From an uncultured Clostridium sp. (GTDB lineage: Bacteria; Bacillota; Clostridia; TANB77; CAG-508), in the NCBI GenBank assembly GCA_948469315.1, contig CAOKLQ010000016.1, positions 1 through 37,168 of the forward strand: 37,168 bases of DNA. The letters are read 5' to 3'. The notes under the pieces are model-generated. The model was not told where the DNA came from, did no database searches, and saw nothing but the letters and a program-made list of their open reading frames with translations. Positions 8,071-15,266 of this stretch are shown here, in pieces. Every line of letters starts with the position of its first letter. Position 1 is the first letter of the stretch. Position numbers and translations under genes: made by a program.

Positions 8071-8100
8071 TTTAGGGACGTAGTGTGCCACGTCCCTAAA
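8071..8100. repeat. Dispersed palindrome, TAGGGACGT type (copy 1)
   Basis: 11-bp perfect stem TTTAGGGACGT (8071-8081) / ACGTCCCTAAA (8090-8100), loop AGTGTGCC, between spoIIR and murA. Related palindromes occur at about 20734, 27464 and 32840-32921. It has T-rich flanks on the left and may serve as the spoIIR terminator. Confidence 0.55.
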
Positions 8101-8160
8101 ATATTATATAAAAATTAGTGTCTTTTTTAGTATTCGGCTTTTAAATTTACACTTGTATTA

Positions 8161-8832
8161 TCAGTTTTTTGCTGTAATTAATTTTGTATGATTTAATATT
8201 TCTATAATTTTAAATTTAAACTTAACGTCAGAATTATCCTTAGAATTATTTCCTGTGCAGATTAAACCATATTCTTCATCACTTAAATTTTCTTTTATTA
8301 GTTCTTTTGATTCTTGGGGTACTATTCCAGTACTTACATCTACAAAACATAATGGAGGAAACATTACACACCACCAATTTTGTCCAGATGCATTTCCAAT
8401 TTTAATTCGTAAGGCATCATAGTAACCTTCTGGTAAAGATAAGTCTCCGTAAGTTTTTGTAGGAAAAAATACATTATTTATTTCTACTTGGGCATCATAA
8501 TTAAATCCATTTGTTTTTATTGTATCTATTGCAATCTTTTTAAAATCTTCTAAATGTTCATTTGCAATAGATATAACTTCTTGTTTTGAGTTTGTATTAG
8601 AACATAATGTATTCATATATGCAATTACATTATCACGAACTTTGTATTTTAAATTTTGGTCTTCTTCACTATCACTATTTGCAATTATGTGTAGTCTAAA
8701 AACACTCTCACATAAATCTGACGAAATTGCAGTTACATATCCAATAGAACAAATAAATGTATATAAAAAAAGTAGTGGCAGAGCAATAATTATAATTTTT
8801 ATTTTTCTTGGTAATTTTTTTAATATATTCAT
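8161..8832 (-). CDS. spoIIR: Stage II sporulation protein R
   Basis: 223 aa. An N-terminal hydrophobic helix (about 12-36) acts as signal/anchor and is followed by the SpoIIR hallmark FRLHIIANSDSEEDQNLKYKVRD. SpoIIR is made in the forespore, exported to the intermembrane space, and triggers SpoIIGA to process pro-sigma-E in the mother cell. The middle YDALRIKIGNASGQNWWCVMFPPLCF segment is also conserved. RBS AAAGGAGG sits eight bases before the ATG. Monocistronic by spacing. I looked for a sigma-F promoter and found no convincing match. Confidence 0.93.
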   Translation of the reverse strand: MNILKKLPRKIKIIIIALPLLFLYTFICSIGYVTAISSDLCESVFRLHIIANSDSEEDQNLKYKVRDNVIAYMNTLCSNTNSKQEVISIANEHLEDFKKIAIDTIKTNGFNYDAQVEINNVFFPTKTYGDLSLPEGYYDALRIKIGNASGQNWWCVMFPPLCFVDVSTGIVPQESKELIKENLSDEEYGLICTGNNSKDNSDVKFKFKIIEILNHTKLITAKN

Positions 8833-8949
8833 ATAACCTCCTTTAATGTTAAAAAAACTCTTTACAAAAAGTATTAACCAAAAAAAATAAATTATACAAA
8901 AATATATTTTTTTTGTCGAATTAAATAGATGAAAACTTACGGAAACACG

Positions 8950-8978
8950 TTGACTATGAAATTATAAAATGGTAAAAT
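8950..8978 (+). promoter_or_regulatory. Promoter of the 9009 gene (extended -10)
   Basis: TTGACT, 17 nt, TAAAAT, with TGG directly before the -10 (extended -10 type). Because the -10 ends at 8978, an in-frame ATG at 8979 would be at or before the transcription start; this decides for the ATG at 9009. Confidence 0.7.
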
Positions 8979-9008
8979 ATGGAAATAGAAGAAGCGGAGG
9001 TATGTAAA

Positions 9009-9476
9009 ATGAATGATGAAAAAATATGCAATTTTTATGCAAATGAAGTTCATCTTGGAGTAACAATAGTACCGTTTGTAGCAAATGTAATTAAAGAAAA
9101 TAGCAAAGTTTGTACAATTTTAAATACTAATATAAATAATGAAATAGAAAATATAGTGTCTAAAATTAATATAGACAATAATTTGAAAAAAGAAATATTA
9201 AATATGAATTGGAAAGAAACAAATTCAGATGAAATTGAAATAAAAAGTTACATAGAAAATGAGATAAAGGATAATTCTCAGATATATGTAATTATAAATG
9301 GAAGTAAAGATGAAGTTGAGCAAAAGAATAAATATGTAGAAGAAATAAAAAATCAAAACAAAGATAAAAATATAAATATAGTAAATTGTTTTCAAATAGA
9401 TGAAACTAAGATAAATGAAGGGCTTTTAGAAAACTATCATAAAATATTAAATAGTTCAGGTTGCAAATATTTATAA
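9009..9476 (+). CDS. Hypothetical protein (155 aa)
   Basis: Start at ATG 9009 chosen because GCGGAGG lies eight bases upstream and the promoter ends at 8978. No signal peptide or transmembrane helix. The N-terminal part, CNFYANEVHLGVTIVPFVANVI then VCTILNTNINNEI, reads like a strand-helix-strand Rossmann-type start, and a second such unit follows (SQIYVIINGSKDEVEQKNKYV ... NINIVNCFQI). This suggests a small alpha/beta protein that might bind a nucleotide or partner, but no catalytic motif is visible. Monocistronic, followed by a separate promoter. I do not recognise the family with confidence. Confidence 0.75.
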   Translation: MNDEKICNFYANEVHLGVTIVPFVANVIKENSKVCTILNTNINNEIENIVSKINIDNNLKKEILNMNWKETNSDEIEIKSYIENEIKDNSQIYVIINGSKDEVEQKNKYVEEIKNQNKDKNINIVNCFQIDETKINEGLLENYHKILNSSGCKYL

Positions 9477-9479
9477 AAT

Positions 9480-9508
9480 TTGACTAAATAATAATAATAT
9501 ATTATTAT
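9480..9508 (+). promoter_or_regulatory. Promoter of the UDPGP-family gene
   Basis: TTGACT, 17 nt, TATTAT. Located immediately after the stop of the upstream gene and about 35 nt before the Shine-Dalgarno GGAAGAAAGAGG. Confidence 0.55.
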
Positions 9509-9543
9509 AATTAAATTAAAAAGGAAGAAAGAGGTTATTTAAT

Positions 9544-10788
9544 ATGGAAGAACAATATGAAAAAGTAGTAAAATTACTTAAAGCTTATGACCAAGAACAC
9601 TTACTTGCTAATTATAATAATATGAGTTTAGAAGCAAAGAAGAGACTATTAAATGAGATTGCAAGAATAGATTTTGATTTAATGAAGAAGCTTTATGAGA
9701 ACACTAAAAATGAGATTAATTTTGTCAATGATAAAATAGAATCTATAGAATGTACAGATAAAAATAAATTAAGTAAGGAACATTATAAACAATTAGATGA
9801 TATAGGAACTAAGAAGGTAAAAGAAGGAAAGCTTGCAGTAGTTACTATGGCAGGAGGACAAGGTACAAGATTAGGTCATAGTGGTCCAAAGGGAACATAT
9901 AATTTACAAATAAATGGCAAGAAAATATCATTATTTGAAATACTATGTAAAACTCTAAAGGAAGCTAAAGAAAAATATGGTCAATATGTATATTGGTATA
10001 TTATGACTAGTAATCAAAATAATAAAGAAACTGTAGAGTTTTTTGAAAAAAATAGTTATTTTGATTATCCTAAAGAAAAAATAAAGTTTTTCATTCAAGG
10101 AGAACTTCCTATGTTAGGGCTTGATGGAAAAGTTTTATTAGATGAAGATGGTTTTGTAAAATTAGCATCAGATGGACATGGAGGAGTTTTTGAATCTATG
10201 GATAAGTCCAGAGTATTACATGAAATGAAACAAAATGGAATTGAATGGGTTTTTGTAGGCGGAGTTGATAATGTTTTAGTAAAAATGGTTGACAGTATTC
10301 TTATTGGACTTGCTGAAAGTAAACATTGTTTGGCTGCTGGAAAATCTGTTATAAAAGCAAATGCAAAGGAAAAGGTTGGAGTATTTTGCAAAAGAAATGG
10401 AAAGCCAAGTGTTATAGAATATTCTGAAATTTCTGATGGGTTAGCTAGCATGCAAGATGAGAGTGGAGAGCTTGTATATGGTGAGTCTCATATTTTATGT
10501 AATATGTTTAATATAAAAAGGTTAGAGATAATTTCTAAAAATAAATTGCCATATCATGTTGCTAAAAAGAAAGCAAATTATATGGATGAAACTGGAAAAG
10601 TAATAATTGCAAATGAGCCTAATGCATATAAATTTGAAAGTTTTATTTTTGATGCTTTTACAAGTTTAGATAGTATGGTAATAATGAGAGTAAATAGACA
10701 AGACGAATTTGCACCAGTAAAAAATGCGCAAGGTGTAGATTCGCCAGAAACTGCAACAAAATTGTATGAAGACTTTTATAATTTATAA
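9544..10788 (+). CDS. UDPGP-family nucleotidyltransferase (UDP-sugar pyrophosphorylase)
   Basis: 414 aa. Signature AVVTMAGGQGTRLGHSGPKGTYNL (residues about 98-121) is the UTP-binding loop of the eukaryote-like UDPGP/AGX family, not the GalU family. The uridine-contacting GELPMLGLDGK, the DGHGGVFES substrate loop and VFVGGVDNVLVK with its metal/substrate residues follow. It makes UDP-glucose or UDP-N-acetylhexosamine from UTP and the sugar 1-phosphate. The next gene is a phosphosugar mutase producing glucose 1-phosphate, which favours UDP-glucose; AGX members can also use GlcNAc-1-P, so substrate choice is open. Downstream lies a family A element and then a terminator. Confidence 0.85.
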   Translation: MEEQYEKVVKLLKAYDQEHLLANYNNMSLEAKKRLLNEIARIDFDLMKKLYENTKNEINFVNDKIESIECTDKNKLSKEHYKQLDDIGTKKVKEGKLAVVTMAGGQGTRLGHSGPKGTYNLQINGKKISLFEILCKTLKEAKEKYGQYVYWYIMTSNQNNKETVEFFEKNSYFDYPKEKIKFFIQGELPMLGLDGKVLLDEDGFVKLASDGHGGVFESMDKSRVLHEMKQNGIEWVFVGGVDNVLVKMVDSILIGLAESKHCLAAGKSVIKANAKEKVGVFCKRNGKPSVIEYSEISDGLASMQDESGELVYGESHILCNMFNIKRLEIISKNKLPYHVAKKKANYMDETGKVIIANEPNAYKFESFIFDAFTSLDSMVIMRVNRQDEFAPVKNAQGVDSPETATKLYEDFYNL

Positions 10789-10800
10789 ATTATATCCGTC

Positions 10801-10950
10801 AAACTTAGAAAAATATAATATTAAAAAATTCTGTTCTCCAAGGTGTTTTATATAGCAGATATTCGTATTATAGATACACACTCTAACAGGGTTAAATGTT
10901 AGATGGCTAAATGTCGAACTCGTTTTTTACTATTATATTTTTCTAGGTTT
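10801..10950 (+). ncRNA. Structured intergenic element, family A copy 2
   Basis: Closing stem of 28 positions (10801-10828 with 10923-10950) with one mismatch and one G-U pair. Inside: CTGTTCTCCAAGG at 10830-10842 and GGCTAAATGTCGAACTCG at 10906-10923, nearly identical to copy 1, while the stem sequence and loop differ. A perfect intrinsic terminator follows on the plus strand at 10990-11015, so at least here the element is probably at the 3' end of the upstream transcript. Confidence 0.55.
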
Positions 10951-10989
10951 AACTACTCTACTAGCTTAAATAAAGAATATATTAGAAAG

Positions 10990-11015
10990 TGAGCAATAGT
11001 ATTGCTCATTTTTTT
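10990..11015 (+). terminator. Rho-independent terminator
   Basis: Perfect 8-bp stem TGAGCAAT / ATTGCTCA with a 3-nt loop followed by seven T. Ends transcription from the UDPGP gene and family A element. Confidence 0.85.
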
Positions 11016-11030
11016 GTTATAATGTATAAT
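11002..11030 (+). promoter_or_regulatory. Promoter of the phosphosugar mutase gene
   Basis: TTGCTC, 17 nt, TATAAT. The -35 lies inside the 3' arm of the preceding terminator, so terminator and promoter overlap. Confidence 0.5.
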
Positions 11031-11065
11031 CTAACAAATAAAATATAAATTAAAGGAGTGATAAG

Positions 11066-12793
11066 ATGGATTATTTAGAAGAATATAAAAGATGGTGTAC
11101 AGATGCTGTTTTTGATGAAGAAACAAAAGCTCAATTAGAAAGTATTAAAAATGATGAAAAGGAAATTGAAGACAGATTTTATAAAGAATTGGAATTTGGA
11201 ACTGCTGGACTTCGTGGAATTATTGGGGCTGGGACTAATAGAATGAATAAATATACTGTAGGAAAAGCAACTCAAGGGCTTGCAAATTATATTATAGAAC
11301 AATCAGCTCAAAGTAAAGGTGTTGCAATTAGTTATGATTCTAGACATATGTCTCAAGAATTTAGTTTACAAACTGCACTAATTTTAAATGCAAATGGTAT
11401 AAAAACTTATCTATTTGAAAATTTAAGACCTGTTCCAGAATTATCTTTTGCAGTAAGAGAGTTAGGATGCACTGCAGGTGTAATGATAACTGCAAGTCAT
11501 AATCCTCCAAAGTATAATGGTTATAAAGTTTATTGGGATGATGGATCACAAATAGTTGCACCAAGAGATAAAGAGATCATTCAAAAAGTAAGAGAAATTA
11601 ATGATTATACACAAATAAAAGAGATTGCAAGAAAGGAGGCAGAAGAGTTAGGTTTATTTAATGTAATTGGAAGTAAAATGGATGATAAATACTTAGATGT
11701 TTTGAAAAGTAAAGTATTAAATCCAGATATAGTTAAAGAACAAGGGAAAGCTTTAAAAGTAGTTTATACTCCATTACATGGAACAGGAAATACAATAGCT
11801 GAAAGACTTTTAAATGAAATTGGTTTGGAAAATGTATATGTGGTTCCAGAGCAAAAGGATCCAGATGGTAATTTTCCAACAGTTAGCTTGCCAAATCCAG
11901 AAGATAAAAATGCATTTAAATTAGCATTAGAATTAGCAAATAAAGTAGGTGCAGATGTAGTTTTAGCAACAGACCCAGATGCAGATAGATTAGGTATTTT
12001 TGCAAAAGATACAAAAACTGGAAAGTACATGGAATATACAGGTAATATGTCTGCTCTTTTAATTGCAGAATATAGGATTTCTCAAATGAAAGAAAAGCAA
12101 ATACTTCCAAATGATGGTATGTTTATAACAACTATAGTTTCATCTGACCTTGCAAAAGCAATTTCTAAATATTACAACTTAGAATGTATAGAAGTTTTAA
12201 CAGGATTCAAAAATATAGGTGCTGTTATGAAAAATGCAGATGAAAATAAAGATAGAACTTATGTATTTGGATTTGAAGAAAGCTATGGATGTTTAATTGG
12301 AGATTACGCAAGAGATAAAGATGGTATAGCAGCAGTTATGGCTCTTTGCGAAGCGGCATGTTATTACAAGTCAAAAGGAAAAACATTATGGGATGCTATG
12401 GGCGATATTTATGAAAAATATGGTTATTACAAAGAAGCACAAGTGTCAATTGTAAGAGAAGGTGTGCAAGGTGCACAAGAAATTAAAGATATGATGACAA
12501 AAATGAGAAATTCTGATATAGAAAAAATAGGAGACCATAAAGTACTAATGTTTAAAGATATAGATAAAGATGTAGTAAAAAACATGCAAACAGGCGAGAT
12601 ACAAAAAACTCTATTGCCACAATCAAATGTATTATATTATGAATTGGAAAACAATAGCTGGTGTGCTATAAGACCATCAGGGACAGAGCCAAAAATAAAA
12701 TTATATATGGGAATAAAAGGTATAAATCATGAAGATGCACAAGGTAAGTTAGAAGATTTAAAAAATGCAATGATTAAACTTGTTAAAGGTTAG
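11066..12793 (+). CDS. Phosphosugar mutase (alpha-phosphoglucomutase/phosphopentomutase type)
   Basis: 575 aa, the length of Firmicute PgcA-like mutases. All four alpha-D-phosphohexomutase motifs are present: FGTAGLRG near the N terminus, catalytic serine S144 in TASHNPPKYNGYK, metal loop DPDADRLG (about 303-310), sugar loop GFEESYGCLIG, and phosphate loop RPSGTEPKIKLY near the C terminus. Interconverts glucose 6-phosphate and glucose 1-phosphate (possibly mannose or pentose phosphates too). With the preceding uridylyltransferase it forms a short route to UDP-glucose, although each gene has its own promoter. RBS AAAGGAGTG. Confidence 0.92.
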   Translation: MDYLEEYKRWCTDAVFDEETKAQLESIKNDEKEIEDRFYKELEFGTAGLRGIIGAGTNRMNKYTVGKATQGLANYIIEQSAQSKGVAISYDSRHMSQEFSLQTALILNANGIKTYLFENLRPVPELSFAVRELGCTAGVMITASHNPPKYNGYKVYWDDGSQIVAPRDKEIIQKVREINDYTQIKEIARKEAEELGLFNVIGSKMDDKYLDVLKSKVLNPDIVKEQGKALKVVYTPLHGTGNTIAERLLNEIGLENVYVVPEQKDPDGNFPTVSLPNPEDKNAFKLALELANKVGADVVLATDPDADRLGIFAKDTKTGKYMEYTGNMSALLIAEYRISQMKEKQILPNDGMFITTIVSSDLAKAISKYYNLECIEVLTGFKNIGAVMKNADENKDRTYVFGFEESYGCLIGDYARDKDGIAAVMALCEAACYYKSKGKTLWDAMGDIYEKYGYYKEAQVSIVREGVQGAQEIKDMMTKMRNSDIEKIGDHKVLMFKDIDKDVVKNMQTGEIQKTLLPQSNVLYYELENNSWCAIRPSGTEPKIKLYMGIKGINHEDAQGKLEDLKNAMIKLVKG

Positions 12794-12808
12794 AAATATA
12801 TGAAAAAT

Positions 12809-12843
12809 AAAAAACAAGAATTGGATTTTCTTGTTTTTTATTT
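12809..12843. terminator. Bidirectional terminator between convergent genes
   Basis: 12-bp perfect stem AAAAAACAAGAA / TTCTTGTTTTTT (12809-12820, 12828-12839), followed by ATTTTT. Serves the mutase gene and, read backward, the TtcA-like gene. Confidence 0.8.
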
Positions 12844-13551
12844 TTAATTCCATCCATTAATATTAGATCTTTTAATTGCACCATATAAATTAGAGCGAAT
12901 ATGAGGCAAATCTTTTTGAAAATGTTTTATTAAATTTTTCATATCTTCTCTTTTGGAGATTCCATCCATAGGACAAGATTTAGGCATTACCTCAATGTTA
13001 TTTTTCTTGACAAAGTTTTTTATATATTTTTCAGGAGTATAAATCATAGGTCTAATTAAAGTTATTTTTGATCTATCCATGAAACTTATAGGTGCAAAGG
13101 TATTAATACTGCCTGTGTAAAATAAATTTAGTAAAAAGGTTTCTAAAACATCTTCTTCATTATGACCTAAAGAAATTTTATTACAACCTTCCCTTATTGC
13201 TACTGTATTTAAAGCACCTCTGCGCAAGTTTGCACATAAAGAACATGGGTTTTTTTCTTTTCTAATATCAAAAACAATTTCTTTAGAATGACTTAATTCC
13301 TCAAAAAAAGGAACTTCAATACCTTTGCAAAAATTTTCAATTAATTTACTATCAAAAAATTCAAATCCAGGATTTATACTAACTGCAATAATATCAAATT
13401 TTTTAGGGTAAAATCTTTGCAAGTTTTTTAATCCTAAAAGCATTGCAGACGAATCTTTGCCTCCAGAAACTGCGACAGCGATTTTATCTCCATCTTCAAT
13501 CATATTAAATTCGTCAATAGCTTTTCTCATATAACCTAAAATTTTTTGCAT
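12844..13551 (-). CDS. TtcA-family tRNA-thiolation-type ATP-binding protein
   Basis: 235 aa. PP-loop SGGKDS (residues 29-34) for adenylation of the target base, C103xxC106 in NPCSLCANLRRGAL, and the LGHNEEDVLETFLLNLFYTG segment are typical of the TtcA/CTU1 group, which put sulfur on tRNA bases (2-thiocytidine 32 in TtcA). A further cysteine, C194 in SCPMDG, matches the third Fe-S ligand region. Firmicute members are rarely characterised, so the modified base is not certain. Monocistronic and divergent from the tRNA-Arg gene; RBS AAGGAG is eight bases upstream of the ATG. Confidence 0.85.
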   Translation of the reverse strand: MQKILGYMRKAIDEFNMIEDGDKIAVAVSGGKDSSAMLLGLKNLQRFYPKKFDIIAVSINPGFEFFDSKLIENFCKGIEVPFFEELSHSKEIVFDIRKEKNPCSLCANLRRGALNTVAIREGCNKISLGHNEEDVLETFLLNLFYTGSINTFAPISFMDRSKITLIRPMIYTPEKYIKNFVKKNNIEVMPKSCPMDGISKREDMKNLIKHFQKDLPHIRSNLYGAIKRSNINGWN

Positions 13552-13623
13552 AAAATACTCCTTAAATTAATTTTAAATTTTGATTATATTATAATAGATT
13601 AAGAAAAAATACAAGGTTTTTAG

Positions 13624-13652
13624 TTTACTTTGTTTTTTATATATGGTAAAAT
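13624..13652 (+). promoter_or_regulatory. Promoter of tRNA-Arg
   Basis: TTTACT, 17 nt, TAAAAT preceded by TGG (extended -10), as in the promoters at 8950 and 27568. Start predicted about 13 nt before the mature tRNA 5' end. Confidence 0.6.
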
Positions 13653-13671
13653 AAGTATGAAAAAATTATAT

Positions 13672-13747
13672 GCACCCATAGCTTAGCAGGATAGAGCACC
13701 CGCCTCCTAAGCGGGCGATAGCCGTTCGAGTCGGCTTGGGTGTACCA
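13672..13747 (+). tRNA. tRNA-Arg(CCT)
   Basis: Complete cloverleaf with encoded CCA. Acceptor GCACCCA / TGGGTGT, anticodon stem CCCGC / GCGGG with loop CTCCTAA, hence anticodon CCT reading AGG. T-loop TTCGAGT. The G1-T72 wobble is the only weak pair. Relevant to the CGG observation: this tRNA serves AGG and cannot read CGG. Confidence 0.95.
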
Positions 13748-13783
13748 AAAATTTAATTAATAATAAATGGTGAATATTAAAAG

Positions 13784-14263
13784 ATGAATAATGATGAATT
13801 GTTTATGAAAGAAGCTTTAAAGGAGGCAAAAAAAGCTTATAAAAAAGAGGAAGTTCCAGTTGGAGCTGTTATTGTGAAGGATGATAAAGTTATAGCTAGA
13901 GGTCATAATTTAAAAGAAACAAAAATGGATACTATTAAACATGCTGAAATAATTGCAATTCAAAAAGCAAGTAAAAAATTAAATAGTTGGAGATTAGAAA
14001 ATTGCTATATGTATGTTACATTAGAGCCATGCTCAATGTGTGCAGGAGCAATTATTAACTCAAGAATAAAAAAAGTATATATAGGAACAATGGATGAAAA
14101 AACAGGAGCTTGTGGTTCTGTTTTAAATTTATTTGAATATAATTTTAATCATAAAGTACAATTAGAAACAGGTATTTTAAAGGATGAATGTAGAAAAATT
14201 ATTAAACAGTTTTTTAAAGAATTGAGGATTAAAAAGAAGGGAAATTTAGATGAGAAAAAGTAA
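13784..14263 (+). CDS. tadA: tRNA-specific adenosine deaminase TadA
   Basis: 159 aa. Zinc and catalytic residues are in KHAEIIAI (H53, E55) and EPCSMCAGAI (C83, C86). Deaminates A34 of tRNA-Arg(ACG) to inosine so that one tRNA reads CGU, CGC and CGA; CGG is left for a separate tRNA. ATG at 13784, 36 bases after the tRNA-Arg gene; no clear terminator between, so it may be transcribed with the tRNA. Its end overlaps the next gene by 14 bases. Position upstream of the SRP RNA and dnaX is the usual Firmicute order. Confidence 0.95.
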   Translation: MNNDELFMKEALKEAKKAYKKEEVPVGAVIVKDDKVIARGHNLKETKMDTIKHAEIIAIQKASKKLNSWRLENCYMYVTLEPCSMCAGAIINSRIKKVYIGTMDEKTGACGSVLNLFEYNFNHKVQLETGILKDECRKIIKQFFKELRIKKKGNLDEKK

Positions 14264-14993
14264 TTATAAACAAAAAATATCAAATAAGATTCTCCATATT
14301 TCAATTATAATCTTTTTTGTAATTATAATTTGTGGTTTTGCAGGTACAGTAATTTTTAAGTATCATGTTGAAGGAGAAACTAATGCTACTTTTGATATTT
14401 CAAAAATAATAATGGTTAGTACAGCAGAAGGTATTACAAATAAAAATCCTACTGCAAAGTGGGACTTTAATATAAATCAAAATAATGATGTTTATATTAC
14501 AATAGAAAAAAATGAGAAAAAACAAGATATAATTAAAGATATAACAATAAGTAATATACAAATAAAACAAACTCCAAGTGTTGGAAATATTAGTTATTAT
14601 AGACCAGCAGAAACAGGTTTATTTAAATATGATCAAAAGTATAAAATAAGTGATGAGTTAAAATATATAGGAAGTGATTCAGGAAGTATTAATAATTTAG
14701 AAATATCTAATTTAGGTGGAACTATTTTAATTAGATTTTGTAATGAAAATGCTAGTAGATATACTTCAAATGAAGGTGATCAAATTTTGCATGATGGAAC
14801 ATTATTTAGCAAAACAGATATTACGAAAGAACAATTAAATGCAAAAGCACAGTTTGATATTATAATTGAAACTGAGCAAGGTGTAAAATATAGAACAACA
14901 GTGGATATAGATTTGCCAGTAGGAAATATATTTGAAGAAGGAACAACTACAACTAGGTTAAATACAGATAAATTAATTTTAAAGAGAATGTAA
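14250..14993 (+). CDS. Hypothetical membrane-anchored extracytoplasmic protein
   Basis: 247 aa. Basic N terminus, one transmembrane helix (about 16-38), then an extracellular domain rich in beta-strand-like stretches (FDISKIIMVSTAEG, YITIEKNEKKQDIIKDITIS, KYRTTVDIDLPVG) and threonines near the C terminus. RBS AAGAAGGG lies within tadA and the start overlaps tadA by 14 bases, so translation is coupled. I recognise no catalytic motif and no named family. Its fixed place between tadA and the SRP RNA suggests a housekeeping envelope role, but that is inference. Confidence 0.8.
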   Translation: MRKSNYKQKISNKILHISIIIFFVIIICGFAGTVIFKYHVEGETNATFDISKIIMVSTAEGITNKNPTAKWDFNINQNNDVYITIEKNEKKQDIIKDITISNIQIKQTPSVGNISYYRPAETGLFKYDQKYKISDELKYIGSDSGSINNLEISNLGGTILIRFCNENASRYTSNEGDQILHDGTLFSKTDITKEQLNAKAQFDIIIETEQGVKYRTTVDIDLPVGNIFEEGTTTTRLNTDKLILKRM

Positions 14994-15010
14994 AAAACAA
15001 AAATAAAATT

Positions 15011-15052
15011 TTCTAAGGAAACGACCATCTTCATGGATGACTTTCCTATGAA
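15011..15052 (+). other. Hairpin resembling the second half of family B
   Basis: TTCTAAGGAAACGACCAT ... ATGGATGACTTTCCTATGAA forms a stem of the same shape as the 3' hairpin of family B (TTCTA-GGAAA ... TTTCCTA-GAATAT) and is followed by ATATAAAAAA, as the full copies are. The upstream variable hairpin is missing. May act as the 3' end of the tadA transcript. Confidence 0.35.
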
Positions 15053-15122
15053 TATAAAAAACTTTAATTTTCCTTGCATAAATATAAAAAACATTATATA
15101 ATTAAAAAGCAGAATATAAAAA

Positions 15123-15242
15123 GTTTAGCCTTTGTATGGAAAGCAAAATCCAATAAAAAGCTGTGAATCTTGTCAGGTCCGGAAGGAAGCAGCAATAAGC
15201 AGTGCATTTATGTGGCATTTGTTTTCCATAGAGAGGCTAAAC
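15123..15242 (+). ncRNA. ffs: Signal recognition particle RNA (4.5S-like)
   Basis: The conserved SRP54-binding domain GTCAGGTCCGGAAGGAAGCA lies at 15172-15191, with the apical GGAA tetraloop and the asymmetric loop. The ends GTTTAGCCTTTGTATGGAAA and TTTTCCATAGAGAGGCTAAAC pair over about 18 bp, giving a single rod of about 120 nt without an Alu domain. It binds Ffh for co-translational targeting to the membrane. Placement just before dnaX is standard in Firmicutes. Confidence 0.95.
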
Positions 15243-15266
15243 AACTATTTAAGGATGTGAGTACAA

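Noticed and set aside
8833..8905. Sigma-F promoter before spoIIR
   Set aside because: GTATA and GGTTAATACT are present but the spacing is 13 rather than about 15 and the -10 fit is poor.
8979..9008. Upstream ATG for the hypothetical gene at 9009
   Set aside because: It directly abuts the -10 box, so it would not be in the transcript with a usable leader; GGAGG sits before the 9009 ATG.
10095..10451. 118-codon minus-strand frame inside the UDPGP gene
   Set aside because: Antisense shadow without ribosome binding site.
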